Positions 45,101 to 49,075 are shown, counted from the stretch's first letter. The stretch is 64,000 bases of DNA from Patiria miniata (GCF_015706575.1 NW_024037072.1:2113001-2177000); one strand, 5' to 3'. The notes: a model not told the origin generated them from the sequence alone. Program-made: numbers and translations.

Positions 45101-46020
45101 ATTCCTGGGTATTGAAGAGCTCCCTTGTTGCTGCCCATGCGCGCATTTGGCAGGGCGTAATGGATCAATGTATTTTTAACTGTTGACTTGATGTAAGACA
45201 TTTTCTTATCCCTGCATTTCTTTTTCTGCGGGTAATCATCATTATTTTCCTGCAGGTAATTTATTTTTTGGCAGTAATAATATTAAAACCACCTTTGAGG
45301 TACAAAGAGTCATAGTATAAACATCATTCAAAGGTGCGGTTACATGAAAAAGTTGGGATGTGTGAGAGGAAAATTGATTACAGAGGTGAGTTTTGAAGAG
45401 AGACAGGTCCCGAGTTTACCGTGGACTCGTCTGGCAAGGAGTTCCAGAGACACGGTGCAAAGCTGAAAAAAAAACCTGTGTTCTCCATGTGTCACCAAAG
45501 GGATAAACAGTATATGAGGTGACATCCTCGTAATTAAAGACCATCATTTTTTATCAAAACAAATTCCAGCTAAATCACCTATGTCTAAAACAAGTGTAAA
45601 AGCTGCCAGGTTTTTGCTTCATGAATAATGAATACCTCTTGGCGAAATCTGTGAATGGAAGTTGACTCTTCAGGCATAGCCAGATATTTGTTTGCAGGCA
45701 TAGCAGGATATTTGTTTTCTTTTCAGGCTAAATTTCTTTGTTATGGAGCGCCCCAATCGCACATATCCCTCATTATTTTGGTTTCATTATTCCAGTGAGT
45801 TAAAGCTCTTGAAATCCATGCAGTAAGTGAAAATTTCCTGTCCTAAAAATGAGACATTTCTCCTTTCAGGATACCGCACTTGGGCTCGGAGATTCAGCTC
45901 ATCAATGACCTGATGGAGGTCAAGTCTGACCCGGGTCAGTGGGGTCACATGTTCACGACCCTGGAGGCCTGCTACCTGCTGACAAGATACGATAAACTAC
46001 CCGAGGACTCCCTGCATTAA
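4695..46020 (+). CDS. ALS2: Alsin (ALS2) orthologue, 24 coding exons, 5' end missing
   Basis: Seen: 24 GT-AG exons (listed separately) join in phase into 1,646 residues and a TAA stop. Domain order is RCC1-type repeats (about residues 40-225), acidic/Ser-rich linker (230-460), more RCC1 repeats (465-580), DH (about 636-860), PH (880-1000), about nine MORN repeats (1015-1235), a helical linker, and VPS9 (1455-1646). This is exactly the architecture of alsin, whose human form has 1,657 residues, so the protein is nearly full length. Known of the family: the VPS9 region with MORN repeats activates Rab5, the DH/PH module is linked to Rac1, and the protein acts on early endosomes and macropinosomes as an oligomer. 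Odd: the first codon is split by an intron, so the start-codon exon lies upstream and was not found; only a few residues should be missing. Two other genes are nested in its introns. ALS2CL is less likely because it lacks the RCC1 region. Confidence 0.95.
6289..6373. repeat. Short tandem repeat of about 24 bases
   Basis: Three to four copies of AACTTGTGCAACAAATTATG followed by GCGT, in the first large ALS2 intron. A diverged inverted copy lies near 6770-6830. Nothing else is seen between 6400 and 7350. Confidence 0.7.
7352..7480. repeat. CCAAGG hexanucleotide array, left
   Basis: Interrupted runs of CCAAGG and AAGGCC (AAGGCCAAGGCCAAGG) in an ALS2 intron. A second array of the same unit lies at 8.9-9.05 kb in the same orientation, and the fold-back element sits between them. 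Confidence 0.85.
7849..8664. mobile_element. Fold-back element with 20-base inverted ends and three internal hairpins
   Basis: Terminal inverted repeat GGTCATTCCACCGGGTTGGG, perfect over about 20 bases. The arms also pair further in (TATGAGCAAAAAATG-like sequence on both sides). Inside are three small palindromic modules, each opened by GGATGTAAC or GGACGTAAC and closed by GTTACATCC, at 8036-8073, 8227-8298 and 8454-8488. No coding capacity. Confidence 0.75.
8905..9045. repeat. CCAAGG hexanucleotide array, right
   Basis: Second array of the AAGGCC unit, interrupted by CCTCAAG and CCTTAAGG variants. The open frames across it are low-complexity and not genes. Confidence 0.85.
9328..9354. repeat. 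ACATGT microsatellite
   Basis: Perfect run of the self-complementary hexamer ACATGT. Single ACATGTACATGTA-like runs recur through the window (for example near 9750, 10200 and 49800). Confidence 0.85.
9942..10185. mobile_element. MITE-1, copy 1
   Basis: 244 bases with inverted ends GGGCAATTCCACGGTTACTC / GAGTAACCGTGGAATTGCCC, flanked on both sides by AGAT (possible target duplication). A second, inverted copy lies at 59.2 kb in a KRIT1 intron. No coding capacity. Confidence 0.85.
11162..11330 (+). CDS. ALS2: ALS2 exon 2: RCC1 repeat
   Basis: Encodes [20 protein letters not shown], then [15 protein letters not shown] and [10 protein letters not shown], a canonical RCC1 blade that continues the one opened at the end of the previous exon. 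The acceptor is CCTTTTACAG and the donor is AAG/GTAAAA. The first base completes a Lys codon and the exon ends in phase 0. Confidence 0.94.
11422..12444. mobile_element. Inverted-repeat element of about 1 kb
   Basis: Ends CAGTGCGTGAAATTA and TAATTTCACGCACTG are inverted repeats, and each is followed inward by GACAAAATGTCCGAGCACA-like sequence. The CAGTG end is typical of hAT elements, but no clear 8-base target duplication is seen. No transposase frame. Confidence 0.65.
12481..12600 (-). repeat. tRNA-like SINE fragment
   Basis: On the minus strand, an A-box-like GTTGGTAGAGC and a B-box-like GGTTCAAACCC are spaced as in a tRNA. The acceptor stem does not pair well, and a second tRNA-like half (TTGGTAGAGCGCC) follows in opposite orientation. 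A SINE remnant is more likely than a working tRNA. Confidence 0.5.
12894..13006 (+). CDS. ALS2: ALS2 exon 3: last RCC1 blade
   Basis: Encodes the closing RCC1-like segment, with [13 protein letters not shown] followed by [13 protein letters not shown]. The FQPxxYYxG string is characteristic of alsin. Acceptor TTTTTTTCAG; donor AG/GTTTGC, weaker than consensus. Ends after two bases of a Ser codon. Confidence 0.92.
13285..13445 (-). repeat. Diverged SINE fragment, same family as at 41.8 kb
   Basis: On the minus strand it shares the order TCATGATCAGA, CCAGCTGCT, GTGTCCTT and CCTCTCTCCACCCA with the + strand SINE at 41.8 kb. The promoter boxes are decayed. Confidence 0.55.
13808..13976 (+). CDS. 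ALS2: ALS2 exon 4: linker before the DH domain
   Basis: Lys/Ser-rich linker ([14 protein letters not shown]...) that ends in EKLPFIRK just before the DH domain. The acceptor is preceded by a T-rich tract, and the donor is AAG/GTAAAC. No domain is recognised in it; its place between RCC1 and DH matches alsin. Confidence 0.88.
14267..14438 (+). CDS. ALS2: ALS2 exon 5: N-terminal DH region
   Basis: Encodes [20 protein letters not shown] then [19 protein letters not shown], a helical segment at the start of the Dbl-homology (Rho GEF) region. Acceptor CCGTTTCCAG; donor AG/GTATAAGT. A SINE starts within about 20 bases of the donor. Ends after one base of an Asp codon. Confidence 0.92.
14450..14735 (-). 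repeat. tRNA-derived SINE, family of the 51.6 kb copy
   Basis: Reverse complement matches the 51.6 kb element over almost its full length (GGCCCAGGTTC, CAGAATATTCTT, TTTCTTCAGGCTTGCGAGCT, CTCAGTACCAGAAA). The tail of the element lies within about 20 bases of the donor of ALS2 exon 5. Confidence 0.8.
14825..15275. repeat. Dispersed repeat E, copy 1
   Basis: Ends resemble CTAGGGGTGTGCAT and ATGCATAGCCCTAG, with GGTACC-rich and AATCTGGAACCGGTTCC inner parts. An inverted, better copy lies at 28.9-29.3 kb. No coding capacity. Confidence 0.55.
15329..15820. mobile_element. Inverted-repeat element with GTCCAT target duplication
   Basis: Near-perfect terminal inverted repeat of about 35 bases starting TCATAGAGCTATATTAAATT and running through ACTAGAGCGCTAACT. 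GTCCAT lies on both sides. About 490 bases with no transposase, so non-autonomous. Confidence 0.8.
15886..16089. mobile_element. hAT-like MITE with 8-base target duplication
   Basis: Ends CAGTGTTGTAGTCGAGACC and GGTCTCGACTACAACACTG are perfect inverted repeats. The flanks are GTCAAAAG and GTCACAAG, a target duplication of 8 bases with one change. CAGTG ends plus an 8-base duplication are the marks of hAT elements. Confidence 0.85.
16339..16594 (+). CDS. ALS2: ALS2 exon 6: DH domain
   Basis: Encodes the central DH helices ([49 protein letters not shown]). Acceptor TCCTTGATACAG; donor AAG/GTAACG. The exon frame is the only one open throughout and fits both neighbours in phase. Confidence 0.93.
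17222..17381 (+). CDS. ALS2: ALS2 exon 7: DH domain core
   Basis: Encodes the DH hallmark helix with [19 protein letters not shown], which matches the family pattern L-xx-P-xx-R-xx-Y-xx-LL. Acceptor TGTCATGCAG, donor CAG/GTGAGA. Ends in phase 0 after YYAQ. Confidence 0.94.
17473..17992. mobile_element. TTAA-flanked non-autonomous element, family B copy 1
   Basis: Starts TTAA-AGCTATAGTCCATCATTTG and ends CAAATGATGGACTGTAGCT-TTAA. Inner half rich in GCGCGC. Related to the 25.1 kb copy in the same orientation. Piggybac-like target, no transposase. Confidence 0.8.
18180..18560. repeat. Dispersed repeat D, copy 1
   Basis: Contains several CAATCCTGCAAAATC modules, CACTGTCAATAAGTTGAGGC, TTTATGCACGGCTGAGCATA and GAGGATTTGGGAAGGTTAGG. 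The same modules occur in reverse at 63.2-64.0 kb, and a short piece near 31.5 kb. Confidence 0.75.
18640..18771 (+). CDS. ALS2: ALS2 exon 8: end of DH, linker to PH
   Basis: Encodes an amphipathic helix ([20 protein letters not shown]) and the linker [10 protein letters not shown] that precedes the PH domain. Acceptor CGCTTTTCAG, donor GCT/GTAAGT. Phase 0 at both ends. The following intron of about 7 kb holds the nested GPCR gene. Confidence 0.92.
18772..22211. other. ALS2 intron left of the nested GPCR
   Basis: No coding sequence supported outside the fold-back repeat. A stretch near 19150-19600 carries several CCGGT-rich modules that may be a further element. The rest is AT-rich. Confidence 0.6.
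20241..21330. repeat. Long fold-back (inverted) repeat of about 1.1 kb
   Basis: Two arms of about 500 bases pair almost end to end around a small centre near 20745-20795. Outer end CCCGGCTATTTTAACACTTG versus CAAGTGTTAAAATGACCCGG; inner end CTCTTTGATA versus TATCAAAGAA. A half copy lies at 32.88 kb. A transcript would form a long hairpin. No coding capacity. Confidence 0.85.
22212..23603 (+). CDS. Orphan rhodopsin-type (class A) GPCR, single exon, nested in an ALS2 intron
   Basis: 463 residues, complete from ATG to TGA. Seven hydrophobic segments lie at about 33-55, 63-88, 95-118, 142-162, 166-193, 210-240 and 258-283. Class A marks present: Asn46 in TM1, the LAVAD motif with Asp74 in TM2, ERF (119-121) in place of DRY, Trp147 in TM4, and NPLVY (277-281) in TM7. 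A Cys cluster CCRCC (302-306) after helix 8 is a likely palmitoylation site. Missing: the TM3 cysteine and any cysteine in the very short second outer loop (no conserved disulfide), and the CWxP motif of TM6. The long tail (about 310-463) is Gln/Ser/Pro/Cys-rich with imperfect repeats around QEQCxxLT and KPSMQGEQ. Intronless, like many lineage-expanded receptors of marine deuterostomes. Ligand and coupling unknown; the plasma membrane is the expected site. Confidence 0.88.
   Translation: MGDGYQDNSFSSIERLRRDFLDSLDQTQQISRLGMKIIAPIGLFLNFVFLFTVIRVKSMRTIINIYLSNLAVADLLYLMTDFLFALFAYKLNTLQTVVLSVRYTFLAASNFFVVTIAAERFSAVRNPLTFKEKASKSRAAKISAGIWVPTVIVGVILVFLPETVFPYTLLWVTFLINIVCFIVTLVLCIYVVVKVRKQSALLPNSPKQAGKVLCMVTTNTAVFFILKLLDIAAAIILIKFLDYSWPAQAVALVELGKKNHIVTLCIGILQLINSSINPLVYSATNADYRTAVVEAFSFLKLCCRCCPRRNPSRPSQPGKQIELRVIPQAANNQKHRAARPSCSKPPSQGHAQHTESQQSLDSCPEQCSRQSSSKAFMHSQQHVQVHVEVHAEPAGTPDPASSHQEQCSSLTDCKPSMQGEQCVHPEPAESQQSLTSTQEQCPGLTGTEPSAQGQQYAHQESIV
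23606..23670 (+). pseudogene. Out-of-frame extra unit of the GPCR tail repeat
   Basis: Just after the GPCR stop, TGTCAAGAACAATGTTCT and GCAAGCCATCCATGCAAGGG repeat the tail units seen upstream (QEQCS and CKPSMQG), but in another frame. Suggests an older, longer tail cut off by a frameshift, or repeat spread into the 3' UTR. Confidence 0.65.
24815..24925. repeat. Fragment of element family A
   Basis: Resembles the middle of family A (AATTTAGAGATGTTGGA, GGTTTGCATCCAATCACGGA, TGTAACCGATTGCTA) without its ends. Confidence 0.45.
25090..25728. mobile_element. Family B copy 2, with internal tandem duplication
   Basis: Starts TTAA-AGCCAGAGTCCATCATTTG and ends CAAATGATGGACTATA with a lost right TTAA. 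A 102-base segment is duplicated in direct tandem at 25279-25380 and 25381-25482, with almost no differences, so the duplication is recent. The 104-codon open frame across it merely reads this repeat twice. Confidence 0.8.
25870..25998 (+). CDS. ALS2: ALS2 exon 9: PH domain, first half
   Basis: Encodes [18 protein letters not shown] then [19 protein letters not shown], the first strands of the alsin PH domain (the WFxLFxDxxVHAQ string is typical). Acceptor CCCCTAACAG, donor CAG/GTAATT. Phase 0 at both ends. Confidence 0.95.
27052..27770. mobile_element. Family A copy 3, split by an insertion
   Basis: Left end TTAA-AAGTAATATACAACATTTGC, middle GATGGTCGGCCGA and right end GCAAATGTTGTATATTACC match family A. 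About 290 bases at roughly 27335-27630, holding AACCGGAATTCCGG-type palindromes, interrupt it. The right TTAA is lost. Confidence 0.65.
28912..29275. repeat. Dispersed repeat E, copy 2
   Basis: Begins GCTAGGGCTGTGCATCAGAA; contains CGGTTCCAGATTATGG, the reverse of a block in copy 1, and ends in GGGTACCC-rich sequence. Confidence 0.55.
29705..29790 (-). repeat. tRNA-like SINE head or tRNA pseudogene
   Basis: On the minus strand: D arm GTC-GAGTGGTAA-GAC, T arm GTGGG-TTCGAGT-CCCAC and a mostly pairing acceptor stem. The anticodon loop ACTAGAAA is one base too long when its stem is paired. It resembles a Ser tRNA loop, but a decayed copy or SINE head is more likely than a working tRNA. Confidence 0.5.
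30305..30369 (+). CDS. ALS2: ALS2 exon 10: PH domain
   Basis: Short exon encoding [16 protein letters not shown], a conserved alsin PH segment. Acceptor GCTTTTTGCAG, donor CA/GTAAGT. Ends after two bases of a Gln codon that is completed in the next exon. Confidence 0.93.
30546..30813. mobile_element. MITE between ALS2 exons 10 and 11
   Basis: Ends AGGCCATCAGCCT and AGGCTGATGGCCTT are inverted repeats; inner GGTATCAAAT and TGATTTGATACC also pair. About 268 bases, no coding capacity. Confidence 0.7.
30955..31227 (+). CDS. ALS2: ALS2 exon 11: end of PH, first MORN
   Basis: Encodes the last PH strand and C-terminal helix ([20 protein letters not shown], then [13 protein letters not shown]), a linker, and the first MORN motif [13 protein letters not shown]. 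Acceptor CCCATCCAG; donor AA/GTGAGC. GC-rich compared with the surrounding intron. Confidence 0.94.
31490..31560. repeat. Short piece of repeat D
   Basis: Holds GTCCTGCAAAATCCTCCATT and two GAGGATTTGGGA modules that match repeat D copies. Confidence 0.6.
32018..32345 (+). repeat. tRNA-derived SINE
   Basis: Starts GGAGGCAAGCGTGGCTTGTG, with an A-box-like region and B box GGTTCGAATCCCG, then a non-tRNA body with a duplicated GCCCTCCGGTTTTCCTCC. Ends near GGATGATTAGCCTCCCAA. Open frames on both strands are by-products. Confidence 0.75.
32876..33170. repeat. Half copy of the 20.2 kb fold-back
   Basis: Matches the left arm of the long fold-back in order (CAGCTATTTTAACACTT, GAACTTCGTCAAGCTCAATT, AGCCACCA, ATTCATTTAAG). 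No pairing right arm is seen after it. Confidence 0.7.
33963..34730 (-). CDS. Secreted C-type lectin domain + PAN/apple domain protein, nested antisense in an ALS2 intron
   Basis: 255 residues in one exon. The N-terminus (about 1-20) is hydrophobic and fits a signal peptide. The C-type lectin domain covers about 34-158: paired Cys 34/45, 61/155 and 131/146, [18 protein letters not shown] as the alpha-1/alpha-2 region, and WQDG (141-144) in the WND position. The usual EPN/QPD sugar motif reads APD (120-122) within an Asp/Glu/Gly-rich loop, so calcium-dependent sugar binding is uncertain. A PAN/apple-like domain follows (about 174-248) with cysteines at 183, 200, 204, 210, 224 and 245. Sequons occur at Asn100, Asn218 and Asn228. 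A TATA box lies about 70 bases before the ATG, which supports an independent promoter. Role: probably an extracellular recognition or adhesion protein; the ligand cannot be inferred. A first exon carrying only 5' UTR cannot be excluded. Confidence 0.85.
   Translation of the reverse strand: MFSLQIVSIWCMSSQILTAMATEPCPSPTASEYCLPSWQEWGGSCYRLTPPATWEATELACRQLGGKIAAPQSLAENEFFASQIPEQYEYINIGCDDRLNKTMWICEGEKAEFVNWVDGAPDGGTENPEDCAVLFRGHGKWQDGSCNTGSVPGFCKRCIVAAFSRSRTYALAVDEAGTPLNSCLLDHVIREFSTLSIPRCANACLQMPRCRSFNFIKNKTHKICQLNNSTRTDVPDKFAEIGVLCAYADESTKQK
34798..34806 (-). promoter_or_regulatory. TATA box of the lectin-PAN gene
   Basis: Read on the minus strand the site is TTATATATA, about 70 bases before the lectin start codon. 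This leaves room for a transcription start about 30 bases downstream and a 5' UTR of about 40 bases. The spacing fits a classical TATA promoter and supports the gene being transcribed independently of ALS2. Confidence 0.55.
34996..35327. repeat. Direct tandem duplication, period 166
   Basis: Two adjacent copies (34996-35161 and 35162-35327) sharing TTTGTTATTTTTTATT, CCTTGCAGTGTTTGATAGAA and CACTTTCTGCTTACATGT, with few differences. Lies in the ALS2 intron just right of the lectin gene. Confidence 0.85.
35720..35785 (+). CDS. ALS2: ALS2 exon 12: MORN repeat
   Basis: Encodes [15 protein letters not shown] and VQGQQHG, one complete MORN unit. The acceptor follows a C- and T-rich tract and ends TTTGCAG; the donor is GG/GTGAGT. 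Confidence 0.93.
36635..36736 (+). CDS. ALS2: ALS2 exon 13: MORN repeat
   Basis: Encodes [16 protein letters not shown] then [18 protein letters not shown], a MORN unit with the insertion usual for alsin. Acceptor CTATCCCCCAG; donor AAG/GTAGGA. The sequence right after the donor is duplicated in tandem in the intron. Confidence 0.92.
36741..36970. repeat. Direct tandem duplication, period 134
   Basis: Second copy (from 36875) repeats GAGCAATTAAAGGA, CACTCAAGCTAATTCATGTG and CCATGCCCTTAACCCATTAG. The first copy begins inside the donor region of ALS2 exon 13. Confidence 0.85.
37389..37650 (+). CDS. ALS2: ALS2 exon 14: three to four MORN repeats
   Basis: Encodes MORN units [50 protein letters not shown] and LYYEGLF. 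GC-rich, with strong coding bias. Acceptor TTGGGCCAG, donor ATG/GTGAGT, ending in phase 0. The two antisense/frame-shifted open frames here are shadows. Confidence 0.95.
37766..37843 (+). CDS. ALS2: ALS2 exon 15: MORN repeat
   Basis: 26 codons in phase 0 at both ends, encoding [17 protein letters not shown] and TLSGK, the next MORN unit. Acceptor CATTTTGCAG, donor AAG/GTATGA. Confidence 0.92.
37862..38115 (-). repeat. SINE, minus orientation
   Basis: On the minus strand: tRNA-like head with CAATGGTTATGGTGTTTGAC and GGTTTCGAACC, GTGTTCTTGGGCAAGACACT, then tail AAGCGCTTTTGAGACCTTTG and CGCTATATAAGCACC. The tail type is common to several animal SINE/LINE families. Confidence 0.75.
38504..38634 (+). 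CDS. ALS2: ALS2 exon 16: last MORN repeat
   Basis: Encodes [20 protein letters not shown] and VKVNGTF, the final MORN unit, then a Ser/Thr-rich linker. Acceptor CTCTGCCAG, donor CAG/GTCAGA. Confidence 0.92.
38723..38887 (+). CDS. ALS2: ALS2 exon 17: helical linker
   Basis: Encodes [18 protein letters not shown] and later [19 protein letters not shown], the conserved alsin stretch between MORN and VPS9 (KW-xx-V and KAW-xx-VAVA). Acceptor TTTTTAACAG, donor CAG/GTCAGA. Confidence 0.91.
39004..39124 (+). CDS. ALS2: ALS2 exon 18: linker
   Basis: Charged helical linker ([14 protein letters not shown]..., [13 protein letters not shown]). Acceptor ATACTTTGCAG, donor AAG/GTAAGG. Its place and phase fit alsin; no domain by itself. 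Confidence 0.88.
39125..40737. other. ALS2 intron before the VPS9-proximal bundle
   Basis: Apart from the SINE at 40.0 kb, no feature is seen. A short Leu-rich stretch near 39250-39420 resembles decayed reverse-transcriptase-end sequence (a segment reading as AARFIAL-like) but is too broken to call. Confidence 0.4.
40000..40350 (-). repeat. tRNA-derived SINE, minus orientation
   Basis: On the minus strand: GGCCTAGCGGTTAAGAACAC (A box), GGGTTCAAGCCC (B box), then CAAGCAAGGCACTTAACCAT, CGGATGGGACGTTAAGCCGT and AGAGAAGGGGTTTGCCCCGG. Same family as the + strand copy at 46.4 kb. Confidence 0.8.
40738..40895 (+). CDS. ALS2: ALS2 exon 19: helical bundle before VPS9
   Basis: Encodes [20 protein letters not shown] then GLGAHRW and [16 protein letters not shown], the well-conserved alsin helical region that leads into VPS9. 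Acceptor CCTCTTACAG, donor CG/GTGAGA. Confidence 0.94.
41467..41646 (+). CDS. ALS2: ALS2 exon 20: variable linker before VPS9
   Basis: Starts with [15 protein letters not shown], then a His/Tyr/Asp-rich low-complexity stretch and a basic segment. The family is variable here. Acceptor CTTTTCCAG, donor AT/GTAAGT. Confidence 0.88.
41813..42110 (+). repeat. tRNA-derived SINE
   Basis: A box TGGCCCAGTGGTTAGGG, B box GGTTCGAATCC, then GTGTCCTTAGGTATGCCACT, CCTCTCTCCACCCAGGAGTA and a body ending near TGGCTCGTGACAAACTTTAC. It ends about 70 bases before ALS2 exon 21. Confidence 0.8.
42181..42360 (+). CDS. ALS2: ALS2 exon 21: start of VPS9
   Basis: Encodes [20 protein letters not shown] then [19 protein letters not shown], the N-terminal helices of the alsin VPS9 module. 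Acceptor TTTATGCAG, donor CA/GTAAGT. The last about 80 bases and this donor were copied into the tandem array that follows. Confidence 0.94.
42300..43900. repeat. Tandem array of an ALS2 exon/intron junction
   Basis: About ten copies of a 138-153-base unit follow exon 21. Each unit joins a copy of the last about 80 exon bases (AACAGTACCAAAAGAAGACT to ACCTCAAGGTGGCTCA) with the first about 70 intron bases (GTAAGTAGTGAAGACAGAGA). Junctions lie near 42361, 42514, 42655, 42796, 42934, 43072, 43225, 43378, 43531, 43684 and 43823. The true first junction and six copies keep GTAAGT; three read GAAAGT and one ATAAAG. The copies carry stops in the exon frame. Confidence 0.9.
44165..44207 (+). CDS. ALS2: ALS2 exon 22: VPS9 micro-exon
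   Basis: Only 43 bases. Encodes [14 protein letters not shown] after a split Gln codon; QxKFW is conserved in alsin at this point. Acceptor TCATCAACAG, donor AAG/GTAATG. It keeps the frame between its neighbours, which is the main support for so short an exon. Confidence 0.85.
44441..44652 (+). CDS. ALS2: ALS2 exon 23: VPS9 core
   Basis: Encodes [20 protein letters not shown] then [16 protein letters not shown]. The Asp-Glu-x-x-Pro string and the helix after it form the Rab5-binding face in VPS9 proteins, so exchange activity is expected to be kept. Acceptor GTTCTACAG, donor AG/GTAAGC. Confidence 0.95.
44653..45869. other. Last ALS2 intron
   Basis: No coding sequence or clear element seen. 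A short inverted match GTCTGAAATTAGACATTT / AAGACATTTTC-like sequence near 44980-45200 is too weak to call. Confidence 0.5.
45870..46020 (+). CDS. ALS2: ALS2 exon 24: end of VPS9 and stop
   Basis: Encodes [27 protein letters not shown] and a short tail ending in SLH and TAA. This is the terminal VPS9 helix pair. Acceptor CTCCTTTCAG. A poly(A) signal follows about 200 bases later. Confidence 0.95.
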
Positions 46021-46219
46021 AAACGTGCGCTGCGTGCCACCTACAAGCTTCAATTTCTGTAAATTCAAATTTTACTAAACATGCAAAGATATGTGTACTT
46101 AGGGGTTAGATTGGTTTTGTATTATATTAGGGTACAAGAAAATTGTGGTAAATTTTTTTCTGCTGCACTGATGCAAGAGAGGAAAATCTAACGAAATGTA
46201 ATCATCTTTGAATTTCTGT

Positions 46220-46225
46220 AATAAA
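46220..46225 (+). promoter_or_regulatory. ALS2 polyadenylation signal
   Basis: First AATAAA after the ALS2 stop codon, 200 bases downstream and followed by a T-rich stretch. It is a plausible 3' end for the transcript; other signals further on cannot be excluded. Confidence 0.6.
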
Positions 46226-46389
46226 AAAACATTCTTTGTTATTCGTTTATCAGTTCTTCAAGTCCAAGCCATGTAGTTCTAATCAATGTGTTATGAAATG
46301 TATTCTTACCCGGCCCATAATTAACGCAATGTACATGGAGATATGAAATATTTGTGGCAAGATTTCACTGAGACACATTGCTGCAATAC

Positions 46390-46665
46390 TGTGCCACAGT
46401 GGGGTGCTGTGGTCCAATGGTTACGGTGTTCGACTTGTGTGCCGTGGTACATGGGTTTGAATCCTGACCGTTGGAACATGGTGCTTGTGCTCTTAAGCAA
46501 GGCACTTTACCATTTTTGCTTCATCTTTCGGATGGGACGTGAAGCCGTAGGTCCCGTGTGTTGTGTAATGCCCGTTAAAGAACCCAGTAACACTTATCGC
46601 TAAGAGAAGGGGTTTGCCCCGGTGTTTCTGGCAGTGGCTGCAACATGCGCCGCAGCACCTTGTTA
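46390..46665 (+). repeat. tRNA-derived SINE
   Basis: A box GTGGTCCAATGGTTACGG, B box GGTTTGAATCC, then CTTAAGCAAGGCACTTTACC, CGGATGGGACGTGAAGCCGT and CGCTAAGAGAAGGGGTTTGC. Same family as the minus-strand copy at 40.0 kb; it starts about 170 bases after the ALS2 poly(A) signal. Confidence 0.8.
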
Positions 46666-47640
46666 ACCCTTATAAGGTGCGACATAATGGGTCTCATATT
46701 TCTCATAGACTTCATTTACCTGTCTTTAATAATAGACATAATTTCCAGCGTCTTGAGTACCTACGTGTAGTTGGTAGATACGTGAGCTACATAAAACTCT
46801 GATATTATTATTATTGAAGAAAAAAATCATCTTTGGAAGCTGCAGTACTGTGCTACTTTGCTGAGATTTCCCTATTATGTGAGGGACATTCGAATGTGCT
46901 GCATTGCAAGTTCTGGTATTAATCAAATGCTATACAAAGAAATCAACGGGGAAAAAGGATTAAATTCATTCATGAGACTAAATTTGCTAAATCCATGTGA
47001 ATTTTCTGTGGTATTAGTCCCGTTATCAAAGTGGAGCCTACATGTAATAATGGTACCAGTGCATTTGCACTAACAAAATTGTTGAACGTAAACATTGTAT
47101 TTTGAGAATTTCATGAGCTTCAGGAAGTACTGTTGTTCAATGCAAGCATACAAAGCAAAAACTAAAATAACACAATGTAGATCGCAATGAAATTATTCTC
47201 AATAATCCCTCAGTATACGTGACATTTTAGGAATAACAGTTAACTCCGAGTCTAGTAAGAGCAGTGGTGAAATATGTGACAATAAAGAGTATGACTCCGT
47301 TGTATGCAAAAAAATGTGAAGTTGTTGCATGATGTGGATGTGCCAGTTTTTGGTACAACTGTCAGTGAGATCGAGTTTTCGTCATGTGTGCAATCGTGCG
47401 CTTAAAATGTAACATAATAAATAAGTGTTGAAGTTTCTTGTATTAGCTGGGAAATACTAGACCTGAATCACAATGTCATCACACATTGTTTACATGTGCT
47501 CTCGTTCCTTCCTACCTGGCTCCCATAGGAAAGTGCACTTGTATGTACAGCATGTGCCAAAAAAAATGTAGCAGTCAATCCGTAAGTAATAAATATACTA
47601 GCAGTCTCTTTTTACAAAACTTATCTTTAGAGTCTGAAGG

Positions 47641-47866
47641 TACATGTCGTTGCGTCAGTGCAACAAGGTCGTAACTCCATTCTGCAACAAAGTCGTATAT
47701 CGCGCGAATACGCTCCATGCAACAAGGTCGTATTTCGACGTCCATCGACTTTGTGTGTACATCCGGGTTATTTTAAGTGAGATACGACCTTTTGACATTC
47801 TGAAATTTGCGTTTCACGTACAGCCCATTTCAGGAAATACGACCTTGTTGCACGAACACGACAATG
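47641..47866. mobile_element. MITE with GCAACAAGGTCGTA ends
   Basis: Both ends carry GTGCAACAAGGTCGTA in inverted orientation, next to diverged TGTCGT...CGACA tips. An extra internal copy of GCAACAAGGTCGTATTTC pairs with GAAATACGACCTTGTTGC. No coding capacity. Confidence 0.7.
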
Positions 47867-47962
47867 TGTAGTAAATACTCTACACAATGGTCTTTTATCC
47901 CATCTCAATTGGACACCCCAGTCCAGAGATACAGCTCATTAAATGAAAGGATTTGAATTCCA

Positions 47963-48050
47963 AGTTGGGCCACTTGGTATCTATAATGAAAGGCATTCAA
48001 AGTGTGTGAATACCTTTCATTAGATACCAAATAATCTGAATAGTGGCCCA
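47963..48050. repeat. Imperfect hairpin
   Basis: Arms of about 40 bases pair (TTGGGCCACTTGGTATCTA with TAGATACCAA...AGTGGCCCA, and ATGAAAGGCATTCA with TGAATACCTTTCAT) around a loop of a few bases. Could be a small MITE or a structured transcript. Confidence 0.6.
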
Positions 48051-49016
48051 AACAGATTTTGACAGTCTTAACAAGTTTTAGAGCCTAAATGTAGCTACTT
48101 TTACATTGCCGTAACTTTTAAACCAAAGGTCCAAATTGCACCGAACAAAAATCTTGTCCAGGGTAAAGAAACACTCTCATGGTAAATGTTTTACCACCAA
48201 AAAAAAAAAAACCAATTTAGATTCCTCAGAAAAAAAGAAGTTGTTTGACTGCTACATTGTTGTTGAGCCACGCTGTAAACAAAGCGCGACGTCATTATGA
48301 TTCAGGTCTGTTTGGATTTGCATTCTCGCAACTCTGTTTTAAGGGTGCATGAAGTGCAACGTGGCGCCCAAATACCATGAGTGCCGGAACTGTCAAAAAT
48401 GTATTGAACTAATTTTGATTCCATTCACCCTTGCAATTTTGCAGCAGTTAACATTCACTCTTGGGTTTGCAGTATTTTAATAAAATCAGAATTCAGGATT
48501 TAGAGCCTGAATGTAGCTACTTTTACTTGGATCCAGACATCCCAATTTTCTTAAAAGTGCAAATTGTGTGCCATTTGGCTACTTAATTTTGGATTCGGGC
48601 AGATTTGAGGCTTTTAACAGACGTTTGTATGTGATAAGTGTTATTAAAAAGAAAAATGGTGGGAATGCAGTAGTAATTCGAATGAACACGCTATTCCTTT
48701 TCTCTGCATATGTTGACACCGTACCACCAACCAAATTTTTTTCTAATGACATGATTCGAAACTGAGCTGTAATTTTAATATCTTGTAAATAAGGTTATTG
48801 GTTTCTTTTTGTTTTTGTTTATTTCAGTGTACATATTGTGCATGATTATATCAAAATAGATATTTATTTATGGGACCTGAAATACATATGATTATGATGT
48901 ATTATTGTAGACTCTGTATTAAATAGACTTTGTTAAATTTACCAATTTCTTTTTAAATGGATGATTTTGTAGGGGTGTGCACTACACCGACTGATATCAT
49001 GGATAATTGGTGAATT

Positions 49017-49075
49017 GGCTCTGTCACGGACATTACATTAAACAAAAAAAAAGTAACGTCCGTGACAGAGTTAAT
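49017..49075. repeat. Short perfect-stem hairpin
   Basis: CTCTGTCACGGACATTAC pairs with GTAACGTCCGTGACAGAG around an A-rich loop. The fragment GTAATGTCCGTGACGCTGG recurs at about 49590, on the other side of the neighbouring MITE. Confidence 0.65.
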
